From contig OY856186.1 in assembly GCA_963693315.1 (NCBI GenBank), positions 81,721,040 through 81,785,039 of the forward strand: DNA of 64,000 nucleotides, written 5' to 3'. The stretch comes from Diogma glabrata (lineage: Eukaryota > Arthropoda > Insecta > Diptera > Cylindrotomidae). Positions 48,799-61,462 of the stretch are shown here, piece by piece. Within the stretch, counting starts at the first letter, position 1. Each line of letters begins with the position of its first letter. The notes beneath the pieces are model-generated. The model did no database searches. It was not told the origin of the DNA and saw only the letters and a list, made by a program, of their open reading frames with translations. A program made the translations under genes and the position numbers.

Positions 48799-48859
48799 AT
48801 ATAACAAATCATAATTTTTCTGTACTAAAAATAATATAACTTGACCAACGACGGGAAAT

Positions 48860-49021
48860 GGTTATAATAGTGAATTCTTTTCAACTGTACCGAACAAATT
48901 TCAGTACAGTTCCAACACCGAATTATTTTTTTTGGATTGAAATTCATTCCAAAAGAATACAAAATTCGATAATTCGGTGTTGGGACTTGTTCGGTACAGT
49001 CGAAAAGAATTCACTATAACC
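48860..49021. repeat. 162-bp hairpin with TTCGGTACAG arms
   Basis: GGTTATAATAGTGAATTCTT at 48860 pairs with AAGAATTCACTATAACC at 49005-49021. Inner arms CTGTACCGAACAA / TTGTTCGGTACAG and CAACACCGAATTATT / ATAATTCGGTGTTG complete the fold. Possibly a minimal foldback element. Confidence 0.85.
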
Positions 49022-51589
49022 AATAACTCTGATCAGAAGGACGCCGGTTCGGTTCCCGAAACGGCCGGAATTGAGATAAAACATTTGTTACGGATCTTTC
49101 GCTTTTTGAAGCAATTTTTCTTTCTATTCTATTCTAAATTTTCCTTCAATTGAATTCATTCATTTCTAGTGATTTATAATCCTAAACTATACTATTGCTA
49201 AAATAATTGTTCTCGAATTTAAAATTGTCAATGCACTGTCAAACACAAACCGTTTAGTACTATCTATGTTAATATTTCAGTTCAGTGATCAAAATCTGAG
49301 CAACAGGAAATTGTTGAAAATTCGTCCAAATAAAAGCCAATCGTAGCTGTAATCCAAAAAAGTTTTCAATTAGAAAAGATGGCTGTCATCTGAAATAAAT
49401 CGTATATTTGATAAAATAAAAATAAAAAATATTAGTGAAAATAGTACACTGACACAGCACGTGCTGTCAAATACGTATCCAAAGTGTTTTTGTTTGTATA
49501 AATGTCTATAAAATAATAATTATTTTATTATATTACAATATTTAATTAATAATTTCTATTCTCTCAATTAACAAGAAAAAAATTCGAATCGGCTACGTTG
49601 ATCGACATCATTAAAATGGCGTCGGTTCATTGAAAAAAAATCATTTCAAGTTTTTTCGGGGTAGTTTTTTCTCAATTATAAATATTTAATTTTCTTTATG
49701 AAAGATTATTCGATGATTTTAAAATTAATTGAGAATTTTATAATTCTAAATAAAAATTATAAGAAAAATAAAATATTTTTTGTCTATATGTATTTTACTA
49801 TAAGGTAAAAGCAAACGAAAAAAATTTACGTAATACAAATTTTAAAATGAATCAGGTAATTTTACAATATAGTTATTTTATTGAAATTAATTAAATTGAT
49901 ATTAATAAAGTGTTATTTGGTTATTTAAACTAATAAAATTTATTTATACTTAAGGGGTGTGGCGATTTTTTCAACATTTTCTCGGTGGCTTATAAGTTGG
50001 ATTTTTAACTCAAACTGTTTGTTTACATCTTAATTAAACGGCTGAATACTCCTTTTCAAAGGACTGTTCCACTATTTTGATTATTTCATATGTTAATTTG
50101 ATATTTCAGCCTTTGAATTCTGGAAGAATTATGTGTTTTAAAAGGGGACCCTTTTTTGTAATTTTTGTACAAAATATTTACTACACTTCGCTTAATAATG
50201 TCTTAATAGACACCCAGGCTCATTAACTATCAAAATATTGTGTAATTTATTATTTTCATTGGTTTTCTTCAATAAATTTGTATAATATTAACATAAAACT
50301 TTATGTTTCAATGGAAGGAATACAAGATTTATGGTGTTTTATTGGATTTTTAAGGGGTTTTTAGTGACATCCTTGAAATATCGTTCTAAAAATTGCTTAA
50401 TATGCAGATATGATTTATTAGTTCTAGTTTATCTATGTATTTTATGGTACAAATGTAACGTTAATTGCTAAATATAGTAGTTTTTATGAATAAATCTGAT
50501 GTAGAATTTAATTTTTCTTGTTTTCCCGCCAAAATTGTTCGAATTTTATATAAAGATAAACCACAGAGGTTTTTGTTCCAATATCACCGTAGATAATGGT
50601 ATTATATCCACACTTTTTCTATCTGTAAAGAGTTGGTATCGACTACATGGTTGTGTGGAATTTTATAGCCATATCCCTTGAATCACTTGTGGTTTGTGCT
50701 TTCTAATAAAACATATGGAAGTTATTCAATCTGTAACTTCATTGTTATCCTTTTAGATCACTTTGTGTTATTGGGCAGAGTACAAAGGTCCTTCCTTGTT
50801 TTGTAATAAAGCGGTTTTTGATGTTTTTACGAAACGGTTATGCGATCTTTCCGGTAAACATGCTTGCGGTAGTAGTTTTGTATTAAAATGAGTTCGTTTC
50901 GGTTTTTAATCTTCTATTGAGGGATTTTAACATTATGAAAAGAAATCGTTGTGTGGTCACCAGATGTAGTGCATCGATCACTCGTATAAATTTTAAAACA
51001 ACAGATAGCAAATATTAAATAAATTGCAATACCCATTTGAATAAAAGCAGGATTTACTGAAATGCTTTAAATATTAATAAAATATAACCTATTTAAATAG
51101 AAATGGTTTAAATTGTTGAGCCGCAATTGTTTTATGAGGTCGCCATGTAACAATATGTTAAATAAGTAATTTAGGTGGAAGTGGAGAAACAAATTTTAAA
51201 TATACCTCGAACAAGTCTCATACTTTTTTCATAAATTCATGCTAATTGATTGGAGTCAACGGTTTTCAACCTTTGGTGTGGATCTGCTACAAAATAACAC
51301 TTTATTACTCCAAAAAATTATTCGTAACTGTTGGCGCTCTTGGAGTAGACAGGCTGATTTATTGGTTTCATTTCCTTAAATTAAAGGATTAAATTGTTCA
51401 AAGAAGTTTACTACATGTGCTTAAATTAAATAGCTTTATTTTTGGCTCAAAAAATTATAATTTAGCATTTGGGTAAGCAAGGGCTGTTTCGTAACTGGAA
51501 TTGGAGTTATATAATTTATGCTATTGTTGGTTTTAAATTATCTGCTTGGCTTATTGTGGTACATTACTGTTATATTATTTGGAAGTCAA
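49022..51589. other. No gene recognised
   Basis: Just after the hairpin, GGACGCCGGTTCGGTTCCCG (49040-49059) looks like a B-box/T-arm remnant of a tRNA-derived sequence, but I could not find a matching A box. The remainder is AT-rich without conserved frames. Confidence 0.4.
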
Positions 51590-53290
51590 GAAATAAAACT
51601 TATTGTGTGCTAATAGAGGAGAATACAGTGGTAAGTTTCGTGAAACTTGGCCTAATTGTAAGAAAAAATGTAATAATAGCTGCATTTTTTGTGATATCTG
51701 TAACTCCTGGTTCTATAATTGCTGCAGTGGGTTTACTTCAAATTTGTTTTCTGAAGTCAGGATGTTGTTAAACTTGGGGTTTCCCTAAGTGTAAAAGGAT
51801 TTTTTTTTGCTACGAGGCTAAGATTTCTGTTATCTAAATTCAGCAACGGCAAAGATGGTGTCAAGAAATATATGTCTGCTATTAAAAATTTGCTCCAGCT
51901 TAACATAAAAGTTTTAAGACGACATAAATCAAACTGTATAAGGGCTTTAAGCATAATGAAATGTTGCCTAAGTTGATTCAAGACAAGATATCTTCCTAAT
52001 TCTGGATCCCCGCCTTAATTGCAGTGGTATTTTGAGTTGTTGCTGGCTCAGTTAAAAGAGGACTTTAATTGTGTTATCCTTTCAATTCGTAGCAGTTAGA
52101 ATTCGGCATATGTTTAAATACTTTAAGCATCCTAGTACGGTACTTGGAAATGTTTAAAGAACGGCTGAAGTTATTTATCGAATATATCTCAATGTTAATT
52201 TGCCACCTGAACTTGCACTCTTAATTAAAGTGTGAGGTAGATTAAGAGAAGTCTTATTAAGAGCTTTTTTTGTGGGAACTACTGATGTTGTTTTGAAGAC
52301 GATTGATGATTTCTTTATTTCAGCCAAGTCGCTGGAAGAACTAAATATCCTAAGTTGATGTTGACAAATGAGTTTGTAGCTGTTCGCCTGATGGCTCTAT
52401 TTTTTTCATTTTCCTTAAATACATATAGTATTTTATTTTATATTTCTTCTTATTTTTAAAAAAAAATTATTTGCTTTCTTTTAGTAAGAATATATTTTGA
52501 ATTTAGCTTTTTTTCAAAACTTTTCTTTGCTTAGATTTATTTAACAGTAGTAAGATTAATGTGCCAACCATCAAGCCATCGACGAGAAGCTTGTTGAGCT
52601 TAAGACTATACTAAATAATTAACTTAATATTGTTAGAATCTATGAGTCGTGGTTAAAATGATAAATTTCTTATTCGGTTGTCCAAATCATGACGTTGTAT
52701 GTTAGAAAGAAGACGAAAATGGTGTTGTCTCATTCTGAGTCTGATACTGCAACACTTTTTGTTTAGGTTGGTATCAATTCTTTTGCAGCTGTAGTTATTT
52801 GTTATCTATTTTTCTCTCGAATGGATTTTGCGATTCTGGATTCTTTTATCATTATTATTATTGGTGATTTCATTACGAGTTTATTGGTTTCGTTCTGGAG
52901 CTGTTTATGTTAAAAATCTACGTAACCTAGCTTTCAGGGTGTATTGTCACCCTGTCTAAAAGCAGATGGATCTATCGAAATTGCTGGAAGTATATGAATA
53001 AGTTAAGCATTTTTAATGATGTCTTTTAAGATTCCATTCTGGTTCCTTTGTTATTCTCTATGACTTTCATCAATATATTCATTTCTCGTTACTACATTTA
53101 TTTGCTAACGACGTTCAGTTTTTGCACTCTCGGTCCATCTCTTGTTGCCTACTTTGCATTGTTGAAATTAATTCTGACTTCTCGTTTCGGATTTGGCATA
53201 GCGGGATAAATTAATAACTTATTGATTGTTTGTTTGTTGATTTCAAGTTTGATCATTACCCTTCGTTAGCTCTTTATCATAAATTACCAT
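51590..53290 (+). pseudogene. Decayed LINE with PHD-like ORF1, endonuclease and RT traces
   Basis: At 51603-51740 CANRGEYSG, CKKKCNNSCIFCDICNSWFY and NCCSG suggest a PHD-type zinc finger as found in ORF1 of some CR1-group LINEs. At ~52840-52880 IIIIGDFITS resembles the endonuclease IIxGDFN block. At 53025-53160 DSILVPLLFSMTFINIF and the following YLLTTF segment match RT PQGSILGPLLF..YINDL and FADD in wrong frames. Heavily mutated and internally shortened. Remnant limits and clade are tentative. Confidence 0.6.
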
Positions 53291-53734
53291 ATATTTGCTT
53301 TAAATAAAAAGTTTGTAAAATAGAACAATATACGTCACCACAAAAATAGGGCGCCCACTAAATCCATTTTTTTAAATGCTTTCATTTTTTTCCATTTTAA
53401 TATAAATTTAAATATTTCTATACTAGCTACAAAATTTAATTATTTTTGCAAGGTCTTAACTTATTTATAGTTCTAGTCCTAAAACTAAAGCGTTAACATG
53501 AAAATGGGTTAAAAATAATACAAAGTAAACAACAAAAGCCTATGTAGGTTACATATGCAGTAACAATAATAATAATTAAATAACATATTTTAATAAGCCA
53601 ATTATTTTTTTTATATGCTTATATTTTTATATATGTACTTACTCTGTGTACAACAAAATTTCATTTAATTTAATTTTTTGGCGTTGGTGCTCCGTTGCGT
53701 GTCTCTCACCTGTATTAATTTGATCAATTCAATC

Positions 53735-54165
53735 TATTTGCAGTTTCACTCAAAAACTTAATTTAATCGATTACTATTTATAAGAGTTTTCAAACCCATA
53801 GAGTGTTTTTAGAATTTATCAGTATAGACTTTTGGTTAATTTCAAAGCCGTAGTGTTGATAGTTATTATTATTTTAATGAAATTGAATCGAGATGTCAAT
53901 CGTACCTGGGATCTATCGAGTTCAAATCCTATTACTACTTTACAACACTCAACAACTCTCGATTAGTTTTTTATATACCCATATCAGCCCATAGTTTTTT
54001 CAATTTATCAACCATATTACTATTAGTTGACTTGACTATCGGTTAATTAGAAAACCGGTGTGTTGATGACTGTTAATGTTTTGATTAAAACCACTTTGTC
54101 CTAGTGTGAGTCGAACCCGGGTCCTTCAAGTTCGAAGTCTAGCTTGCTACCACTAGGCCACTTAA
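53735..54165 (-). repeat. Dimeric tRNA-derived SINE-like repeat
   Basis: Minus-strand unit at ~54165-53985 begins with a tRNA-like head: A box TGGCCTAGTGG (54150-54160), B box GGTTCGACTCA (54107-54117), and a possible 7-bp acceptor stem CCTAGTG/CACTAGG. A second, more diverged unit lies ~210 bp further on (B-box-like GGTACGATTGA near 53900). Both units share the following body (AACACACCGG..., GGTTAATT, ATATGGGCTGA-like). The head is not a functional tRNA: its T stem does not pair. The 53300-53730 stretch to its left has nothing recognisable. Confidence 0.75.
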
Positions 54166-54874
54166 CGCTTATTGTAATTATTTCGTCCTCCAAGCTCTAC
54201 GCAAATCATGAAAAAAATTTCTAAATCTTACCCCCTCTCTTTTTGCATTTCTCCACCATGTTGAAATATAACGAGTCTAAATAAACCATAAAAATGTCCA
54301 CCTATCGGCTGGTCGGCCGTCCGGACAACGAAAGCGCGAAAACTTCTGGGCAAGTTTTAAAAAAGATTGATTCTAAAAATATGTTTAATTGATTCGATGG
54401 TCCGAAAGGACGATGTGCTCTAAAACGGTACCTAAAGTGTCAAACATCTTTAAGTGTGTCAAAAAAAATTTTTGGACACTTTTGTCTAAAACGTGTTAAC
54501 TTTGGGTGATAATGGAGAGTAATATTGAATGTATTATGTAGGAATGTTGATCATTTACACCTTTATATGATATGAGGAACTTGATCATTGAATTATTAGT
54601 GTTGACTTGTCAAAATTTATACTACATCTAGCGCAGGGTAATTTTTTAAGTTTTTGTGGTGAATTTAAACATCAAAAATTAGTTTTCGACTTCAAAAAAT
54701 TAGATTTAGCTGTATTGACACATGGTCTCGATAACGACGCAAACCTCTAGTTGTTAGGTAATTATTTGGATGACATAAAATATATTTGACGAATATTTTC
54801 TGAATGAATCTAGCTTCAGCTACTTCAAATAAAAACAGTTGTAAAATATCCGGTTTTCGCAAATTTGTAATTAC

Positions 54875-57800
54875 TAGGGCAACCAAAAATATGCACTAGC
54901 ATGTTTTTTTAACAGCACTTAATTAAAAAATGAATAAGCTTGAAATCTGTTTCAGGTAAAACTAAGACTTTTAAGCCCTACTTGTTAGAGCATATTTTTG
55001 CATATTTTACTCTAAAATGCATAAAATGCATATTTCACCCAAAGTGCATATTTTGCAAAATTATGAGTTTTTTTTAGCTTTAATACATATTTTTAGGGAA
55101 TATTATTCCATACTTCACCAAACGTCCGTATTTTTGCATATTTTCAAATAATTTTCAATTTAATATTAGGCATTAATATTTAGGCTCCTGTCTTTTAAAA
55201 ATGGAACACTAGTGCCAAGACTTTGGTGTTTGCTGGACCTTAACAATATGTTTTCTGAGCATCTATAGGTCCTATCATCCTAAAGTCTTAGAACGGCTAT
55301 AAAAAGCTGTTAATCCTAGTTTTGTTTTGTCCTAGTTTAAGCAGCTTAGTAATCGTATAAAAAATCTTACCGCTTGTTATGCCATTCAGATAGGTGTCAT
55401 ATGAAAGATTGAGCTTTTTGGCTGTTGACACAATACCGAAAATGTTTGTGTTGGGTTTTTTTTTTTTATTAATTAGTTAGACATGTTTAGCACACTAAAT
55501 ATGAAATATTCATTATTTAGACTCTTTGAATATCCGAAGATACCATGTCAACTATAAAGGAAGGAGATGAGGAAAAGGGAAGGAATGGGGATATAGGGAT
55601 AACTATACTAATTGTTTTAAATGATTATGGACATTTTCTTTAAATGCCTGAGAGGAAAATTCATCGGGAAATACAGAGGGAGGCATTGAGTTCCACAATT
55701 TGGCCGCTCTATTAAAATAGTCGTTCTGAAAGGACACAGTTCTACAACGAGGTGTTTGTACAACAAATGGATGGGATAACTCGGCAGCTCTTCTTTGTCG
55801 ATTATACTGCGCACACGATGGAAGGATATTTTGAATTTCCTTAGAGGAGAATTCGCTAAAGTTATATTTATAGTAGATTGATAATTCAGCCACATTTCTT
55901 CTGTGCTGGAGTGAATCAAGCTGGTCCGTTAGTTCGGTATTACCAATCAACCGTATTGCTTTTCTCTGTACAGAGTCTAGATATTTTATTGTTGACTGAC
56001 AAGCACCTCCCCAAACATGACAGCAGTACTCCATACATGGACGAATAAAAGACTTGAAGATTAGCAAAATTTGCTCGGGATTGAAATACTTTTTACATCG
56101 ACTCAAAAATCCTAATTTTTGCATTGCAGATTTAGCGAGATTGAACACATGTTTATTCCATTTCAGGTTATTTTGAATATCCACTCCAAGAAGTCTAACT
56201 GATTCAACCTCATGCAATTCCTCGTGGTTTATTTTAATAGGGAAATTTTTATGTCGCTCTATTCGTGAAAGACGGCATAGTTTGGTTTTGGTTGGATTAA
56301 ATGAAACAAGATTACGATCTCCCTATTCCATTATACGCTCCAGATCTTTGTTGATAGAATCAATTAGCAGCTCTCTATCAGTAGTAACTGCAGTATGAGA
56401 TCGAAATTTAGGAGATGCATGGAATGCATGCAATGTGCTGTCATCAGCAAAACTATGGATTGGGTGCACTGTGGAAATAAGTAAGACATTAATGTATACA
56501 AGAAACAAGGTTGGTGAGAGTGCAGAACCTTGGGAAACACCAGCATTGGTTGTGAAAATATTGGTGTGCGTTCCATCCCCTTAACTTAGAATTCCATAAT
56601 TTGTAAAATCTCATCTATAAAAAAGACATAGTAACCTCCTAGAAATTGGAACTAGAACTCTGTTTTGTGGGGCAAGGGGTGGGAAACGGTCGAGTGGAAT
56701 GTCATGTAGAAGGTTGATTTTTTTTTAGGAAGATTTCAATTATTTTATGTAATTTGAATAACCCTTGGTTTCGTATATTTCTGAAAATGCGTTATTTTTA
56801 TTCTGTACCAGATTTAACTCAGAACGTAATTCACCAATCAATTATATAAAATTCGCGCTAAAAGTAAATTGAATTTTAAACGAAAACCACCACTCTGAAA
56901 TTTGTTGCTCTGTGTTTTGATGTGCTATGGGCTGCAAATGGAAAACGAAATTTTCGTTGACTCGTTTAAGTGTCAAGAATAGTTTAATATTATAAAGCAT
57001 TCCATTTGTTCGCTGTACGGACAAAGAAATCTTTCTGCATTCTTTCGCTATGACAGTGAGTGATCTCTACAGTTTAACTGTTTGGCATTTATGTGAGCAA
57101 TTATGATCTCGAGTAACTTAGGAAATAATTTGAATTTTTTCAATTCAAATGTGTGGTTGAATTTATCTCAGAGAAAACGCGGTTTTTCTCTTTTGCGTAT
57201 TTCGGTTGTGATTCGAACTCTTATCCTTAGTAATGCCAATGAGTTCAGATCCTTTGGCAGCAGTCGCGCTATTCACGAATGAATGATATTTCGAAGTTGA
57301 ATCTTCAACAATTACACTATTTACTCAAGTTGAATTCTCAACTGATGTTAGACTATTATCATTGAAAATATGTTTTTTGATGTAGCAAATTTTTTTAATT
57401 TTCTTTGATTCCATGCAAACATTTTGATGAAACTTACACAAATTATATGAATACTATGGTATTGCGAAAAAATTGGAGCAGTCTATTTATATGCAGTTCT
57501 GGCAAACAATCTTTTGGGGCCAAAGAGGCATTCGGGGCCATGAGCAACAGTGTGAAGATGTTGTAGGAAATCAAGATTTAATCCTAACTTTTCGTTATCT
57601 ATACAATTCGTATAGCATGTTTTTTAACGGACTCATAAAGAGCCAGGCAGGAGTGTACCAAACTTGACAACATTTATTTTTCTCACATCTATTGAAGAGA
57701 TCAATTTTTTTAGAAGCGCTCTTTTTCATCGGCCTTTTGGGATCGTTACAGAGTAATTCATAAAAATTTTTTTAGAATAATATGTGGGATAATGATACAC

Positions 57801-58875
57801 AGTTGAAAAAGTTACTGCAATTTTTAATACAAGCTTAGCAATATGGGTTATGTATAGCAAGTTATTATTAAATTGCAAAGTAAATGTTGCATTAAAACTA
57901 ATTCTAATGCAACACTACAAATTTTAGTACAACACTACCATCATAATTTATTTTTTATACTAATGGTAGAAGTTAGAAAACAACTTGCTACGCTTGAAGT
58001 TTGAAAACAACTTGGTAATGCAAAGAGCATTAAATTTATTTTTAAAGCAAGCTTTGCATTGTTTTATAATGGAGACTTCCGTTGTACCTATATGTGTAGC
58101 AATTTGCATTACATATTCAGCTTATTTTTAACTGTGTATGGAAACTTTGGCGGGTTTTCAATCTTTTTCGGTATGAAAGAAGTTCTTTCATATTAACTCC
58201 TGAAGACAAAATTTAGAGTACTTCTTTAGGAGTTTTAGTACGAATCACAGCGTTTTGCGAACAAATTATCTTTCCTTGCAGGGCCAGAGACGATTATATC
58301 AGCGTCAATTTAATGCAAATATTTTTGTTGGGGTTTCATTTTTGAAACGAAAATTTATTAATTCCGAATTGAATGGTTTCGGCAAAGTTTTGAGGAGAAA
58401 CATTCATTTACATCGTCGTTGTAAGAACAATAACGGATAAAATGGATAACATCGCAAAATTTTGAAAATTTTTTTTTGGTAACAATTTTTGAGAACGAAA
58501 GAACTTTACGGGATTTTGGCAGTTTAGATTTTAGTAAAAAAAAATTTAATTAACTGCTGTAATTAATATTTAATAGTTGTCAATATCTGCAGTAATACCA
58601 TTACTGACACTCGTAATATCTCAGGTCTGCAGTATATGATAGCTGACAAAAGCTCAGATATATACCTCACTATCTCAGGTAAGCTAGTCCCGTAGCTATG
58701 ATCAAAGCACAGCGACCTCTTAGGAATCGAATTAAAAACAAAATTCTGAAAACATATATATTTCCATGTTTTCTTTCGGTTTTTAGAGCATATTTTAAAT
58801 GCATAAAATAGTTTTTTTAGAGCATATTTTAAGCGCTTAAAATCGTTTTTATAGAGCATATTTTTGGTTGCCCTA
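54875..58875. mobile_element. hAT-type element, 4.0 kb
   Basis: Exact 20-bp inverted ends TAGGGCAACCAAAAATATGC (54875-54894) and complement (58856-58875), with palindromic 8-bp duplication GTAATTAC at 54867-54874 and 58876-58883. Subterminal GAGCATATTTT and AAATGCATAAAA motifs recur at both ends, as expected for hAT transposase binding. A LINE 3' end is inserted at 55456-56580. I recognise no transposase; the frame at 57473-57667 has no known domain. Non-autonomous or decayed. Confidence 0.93.
55456..56580 (-). pseudogene. 5'-truncated LINE (Jockey/CR1-like) 3' end
   Basis: Minus-strand reading starts just upstream of VPQGS-like sequence and gives HSFADDSTLHAF (catalytic FADD; 56323-56508), then a stop near 56322 and RNLVSFNPTKTKLCRLSR. 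The long frame 55603-56217 holds VRLLGVDIQNNLKWNKHV, YCCHVWGGA and LDSVQRKAIRLIGN, all typical of LINE ORF2 C-termini. AAKLWNSMPPSVFP is near the end. It closes with a T-run at 55456-55470 (poly-A on the coding strand). No target duplication recognised. Confidence 0.95.
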
Positions 58876-59559
58876 GTAATTACTTAGCAAAAGAATTAAT
58901 ACTAAACAAAGCTTTTTCTGAGAAATTTTCTGGACTATATAAAAACATATAGATTAGATTACAAAATATAAATATATTCAACTGGTAAACCTATTTCTTG
59001 CTTCACTTCAGATTCAACTAGACATACTTTCTGAATTAGCTCAGTTTTAAATGAATATTATCAAGGGAACACACATATAGCAGAAGGAAATTCAGTTTAA
59101 ATGAGGCACTCAGCAATTCATTCGATTGAAAATCGACGTATGTTAAATTATAATCTGTTATACTTGTCCAACGATGCAATCATGTTTCGCGTTAATTTTC
59201 AATTATATTTCTTAACATAAATAAAATAATTGTATTACAAAAATTTCTTTGCAGAATTTTATTTTGGCTGTCGGTCTTTGCCTAAAACTAAAAACAATGT
59301 TATCATATCAATCTTTGTAATCTAAAATAATAAAAACACTAAACATAGACCTAAGACTTGATACCTCAGAGACTTAAGATTTCAGCTCTCTCATATTTTT
59401 ACTTCACCACAATTTTCAATTGTGTTAAGTAATGCAATCTATCGCAGAAAAAAAATTTATCTTCTGTTTTGGACCATCATCTTTCTTTTTTCAAGTTTTT
59501 ATGCCTACTGTAGCCCATAGTTACAAATCAATTTTCATGGACCGTTGGTAAAAGGTTTT

Positions 59560-60190
59560 AGTCAATATGAGAAAGATTTTTATTAGCTTAATTGGACAAA
59601 GGGTTGGAGATCCACCATACAACAGGTGATTTTTTCACTATGTTTTTAATGTTTGTTGGGAGCAAACAACATTCGTTCGTGAATGAATTTTGATGAAACT
59701 TTAAAAAAAAAACAAATATGCTGATACAGTAAAGGAGCTGATTAGTTTTTGAGCGATATTGAACAAAGTGGTGTGGGGTCCCCCAAGCCCTTGTTTTTTT
59801 GAAAACTCAACATCTGTACCTGATAATCGAATTGGATGAAACATGGTCCTTAAGTACCTAGTACGGTTCACAACAGTTATGCTGGTTCACAAAAATGCTG
59901 TGCTGACTTTTCACACTTTGTTTTAAAGTTTGTTGGGAGCATACAGACTTCGTCAATCGATCAATTTTGATGACACTTCTGCAAAAGATGAAGATTTAAA
60001 TGACATAGAACTGATTAGTTTTTGGACGATATTGGGATAAGTGGTGGGGGGTCTTCCGAGCACCTGTTTATTTGAAACTTTAATACCATCAGTTCCTGAT
60101 GAATCTAATTGATTTTGATTAATCTTGGTATATATGCTTAGAGTATGATTTGTAACAGTTCTGCATTTCAACTTCCGGTAAATTTTTTTT
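59560..60190. repeat. ~278-bp tandem repeat
   Basis: GTTTGTTGGGAGCA occurs at 59651 and 59928. Each is followed by GATGA.AACTT, CTGATTAGTTTTTG, GATATTG.A.AAAGTGGTG and GCCC/GCACCTGTTT blocks. A third, partial unit precedes them. No coding content. Confidence 0.85.
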
Positions 60191-60242
60191 TTAACTTTTT
60201 CTATTCGTACAACAGAATTTATGTCAGTTGGGATACTCAGGC

Positions 60243-61462
60243 TAGGGATTGCAATCCCGTGGTGTTTTATGAATCCCGGGACAAATTTAAAATTTGTATG
60301 GAAAACCAGAAATAGTTAAGAAAAAAAACACAATTTTCAAATAAAAAACACGTTATTCATTTTTTAATGTTGAAAAGAATAAACATGTAAAACATTTACT
60401 TACTAATTAAACTTCTTAAAAAAATAAAAATTGAAGAACCAAAATAAAACTTTAATAATATTACATAAAGAAAAACCAGTACAATTGACTTTCGAATGAT
60501 TTAAGAAATAGATTTTAGAAAACATAATTCGTCAAACCTGTTTGTTAATTTGGAAATAATATTTCTGAAGGTTGAAAAAGCCCGTTCCGATTCCACACTT
60601 CTTGGTGGAATGGTCAATAAATTATAATACATTCACAACAAATGCGGTCCTCTATGACAGCTTTGCTTACTCATTTTCATTTGTCTACCAATTCTCTACC
60701 AGTATTCAATAGTAATGTAATAATAATAATTAATTAATCATAATGTAATGACCATGAATTAAACTGCGTTACAGTTCATCTTCCAAATTACTTTTTTCTA
60801 CTAAATCGACTGAAATCATATCCTTAGCTACATTTTCGTTGTAATCTGTGCTCAAAGATGTTGCAGTGTTAGTTGGATAACTTGTTTCACATCCCACGTC
60901 TGCTGCTGCTGATGTAACGTTAAATAATCTTCAATAAAAATTTTATGGAGCTTCGACTTGCAACAGTAAATATGTTCGATGTATCATCAACAAAAGCAGA
61001 GCTTCCATTCTGCAAATACTTAAATACTTAAAAAGTTTCGGTTTTCCTTGTCCTTATGCTATAGTTATTGAGACATTTGTCAACTCGCGAACTTATTGGT
61101 TTGCTTTGTTTTTCTAGCTCAGTACATCCTGAGTACATTACTTCCCAGTACTTCTCAGTACATCCTACAAGTGCATTAGCCAATATTTCATGGTAGATTG
61201 GAACAAGATTAAAGGTGCAAGCGTTGACTGAATAGAGTTTATCCCTTATAATCCCTAAGATATAAACCTTAACAAATATTTTCTCATTGCTATTGCCAGT
61301 GGTATTTGATCTCATTGCATATGACCAACAATAACAAAAATGAAAATCAACAAAACAGGATTCCGTGTTTTCATTGATTAATCACGGCAAATATGACAAT
61401 CCCGTAATCCCGGGATTGCGGGATCATAAAAATGGGTCGGGATCCCGGGATTGCAATCCCTA
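60243..61462 (-). mobile_element. Nested hAT element with transposase C-terminus
   Basis: Inverted ends TAGGGATTGCAATCCCG and complement (to 61462). Exact duplication ACTCAGGC at 60235-60242 and 61463-61470. The minus strand encodes a hAT dimerisation motif at 60501-60625. A further 95-codon frame at 61028-61315 may be a decayed part of the same transposase, though I see no motif. Ends resemble the small element at 28879-29261. Length 1.2 kb, so it is a deletion derivative. Confidence 0.95.
60501..60625 (-). pseudogene. hAT transposase C-terminal dimerisation fragment
   Basis: Reads NLLTIPPRSVESERAFST and then FRNIISKLTNR, followed by DELCFLKSI and a stop at 60501-60503. The family signature is IPxxSxxSERxFS...I....R, followed by a leucine-containing block, in the last ~80 residues of hAT transposases. 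Upstream sequence is in other frames. Confidence 0.9.

Larger units (their letters stand above)
54177..59393 (+). repeat. Family R repeat, old copy R4 split by a hAT element
   Basis: The head ATTATTTCGTCCTCC, CCCCCTCTCTTTTTGCATTT and GGTCCGAAAGGACGATGTGC (54177-54500) match the start of R. The tail at 59270-59393 (GACCTAAGACTTGATACCTC, AGATTTCAGCTCTCTCATAT) matches its end. The hAT-type element 54875-58875 sits between. R4 is clearly more diverged than R1-R3, showing that family R is old and was amplified more than once. Confidence 0.8.
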
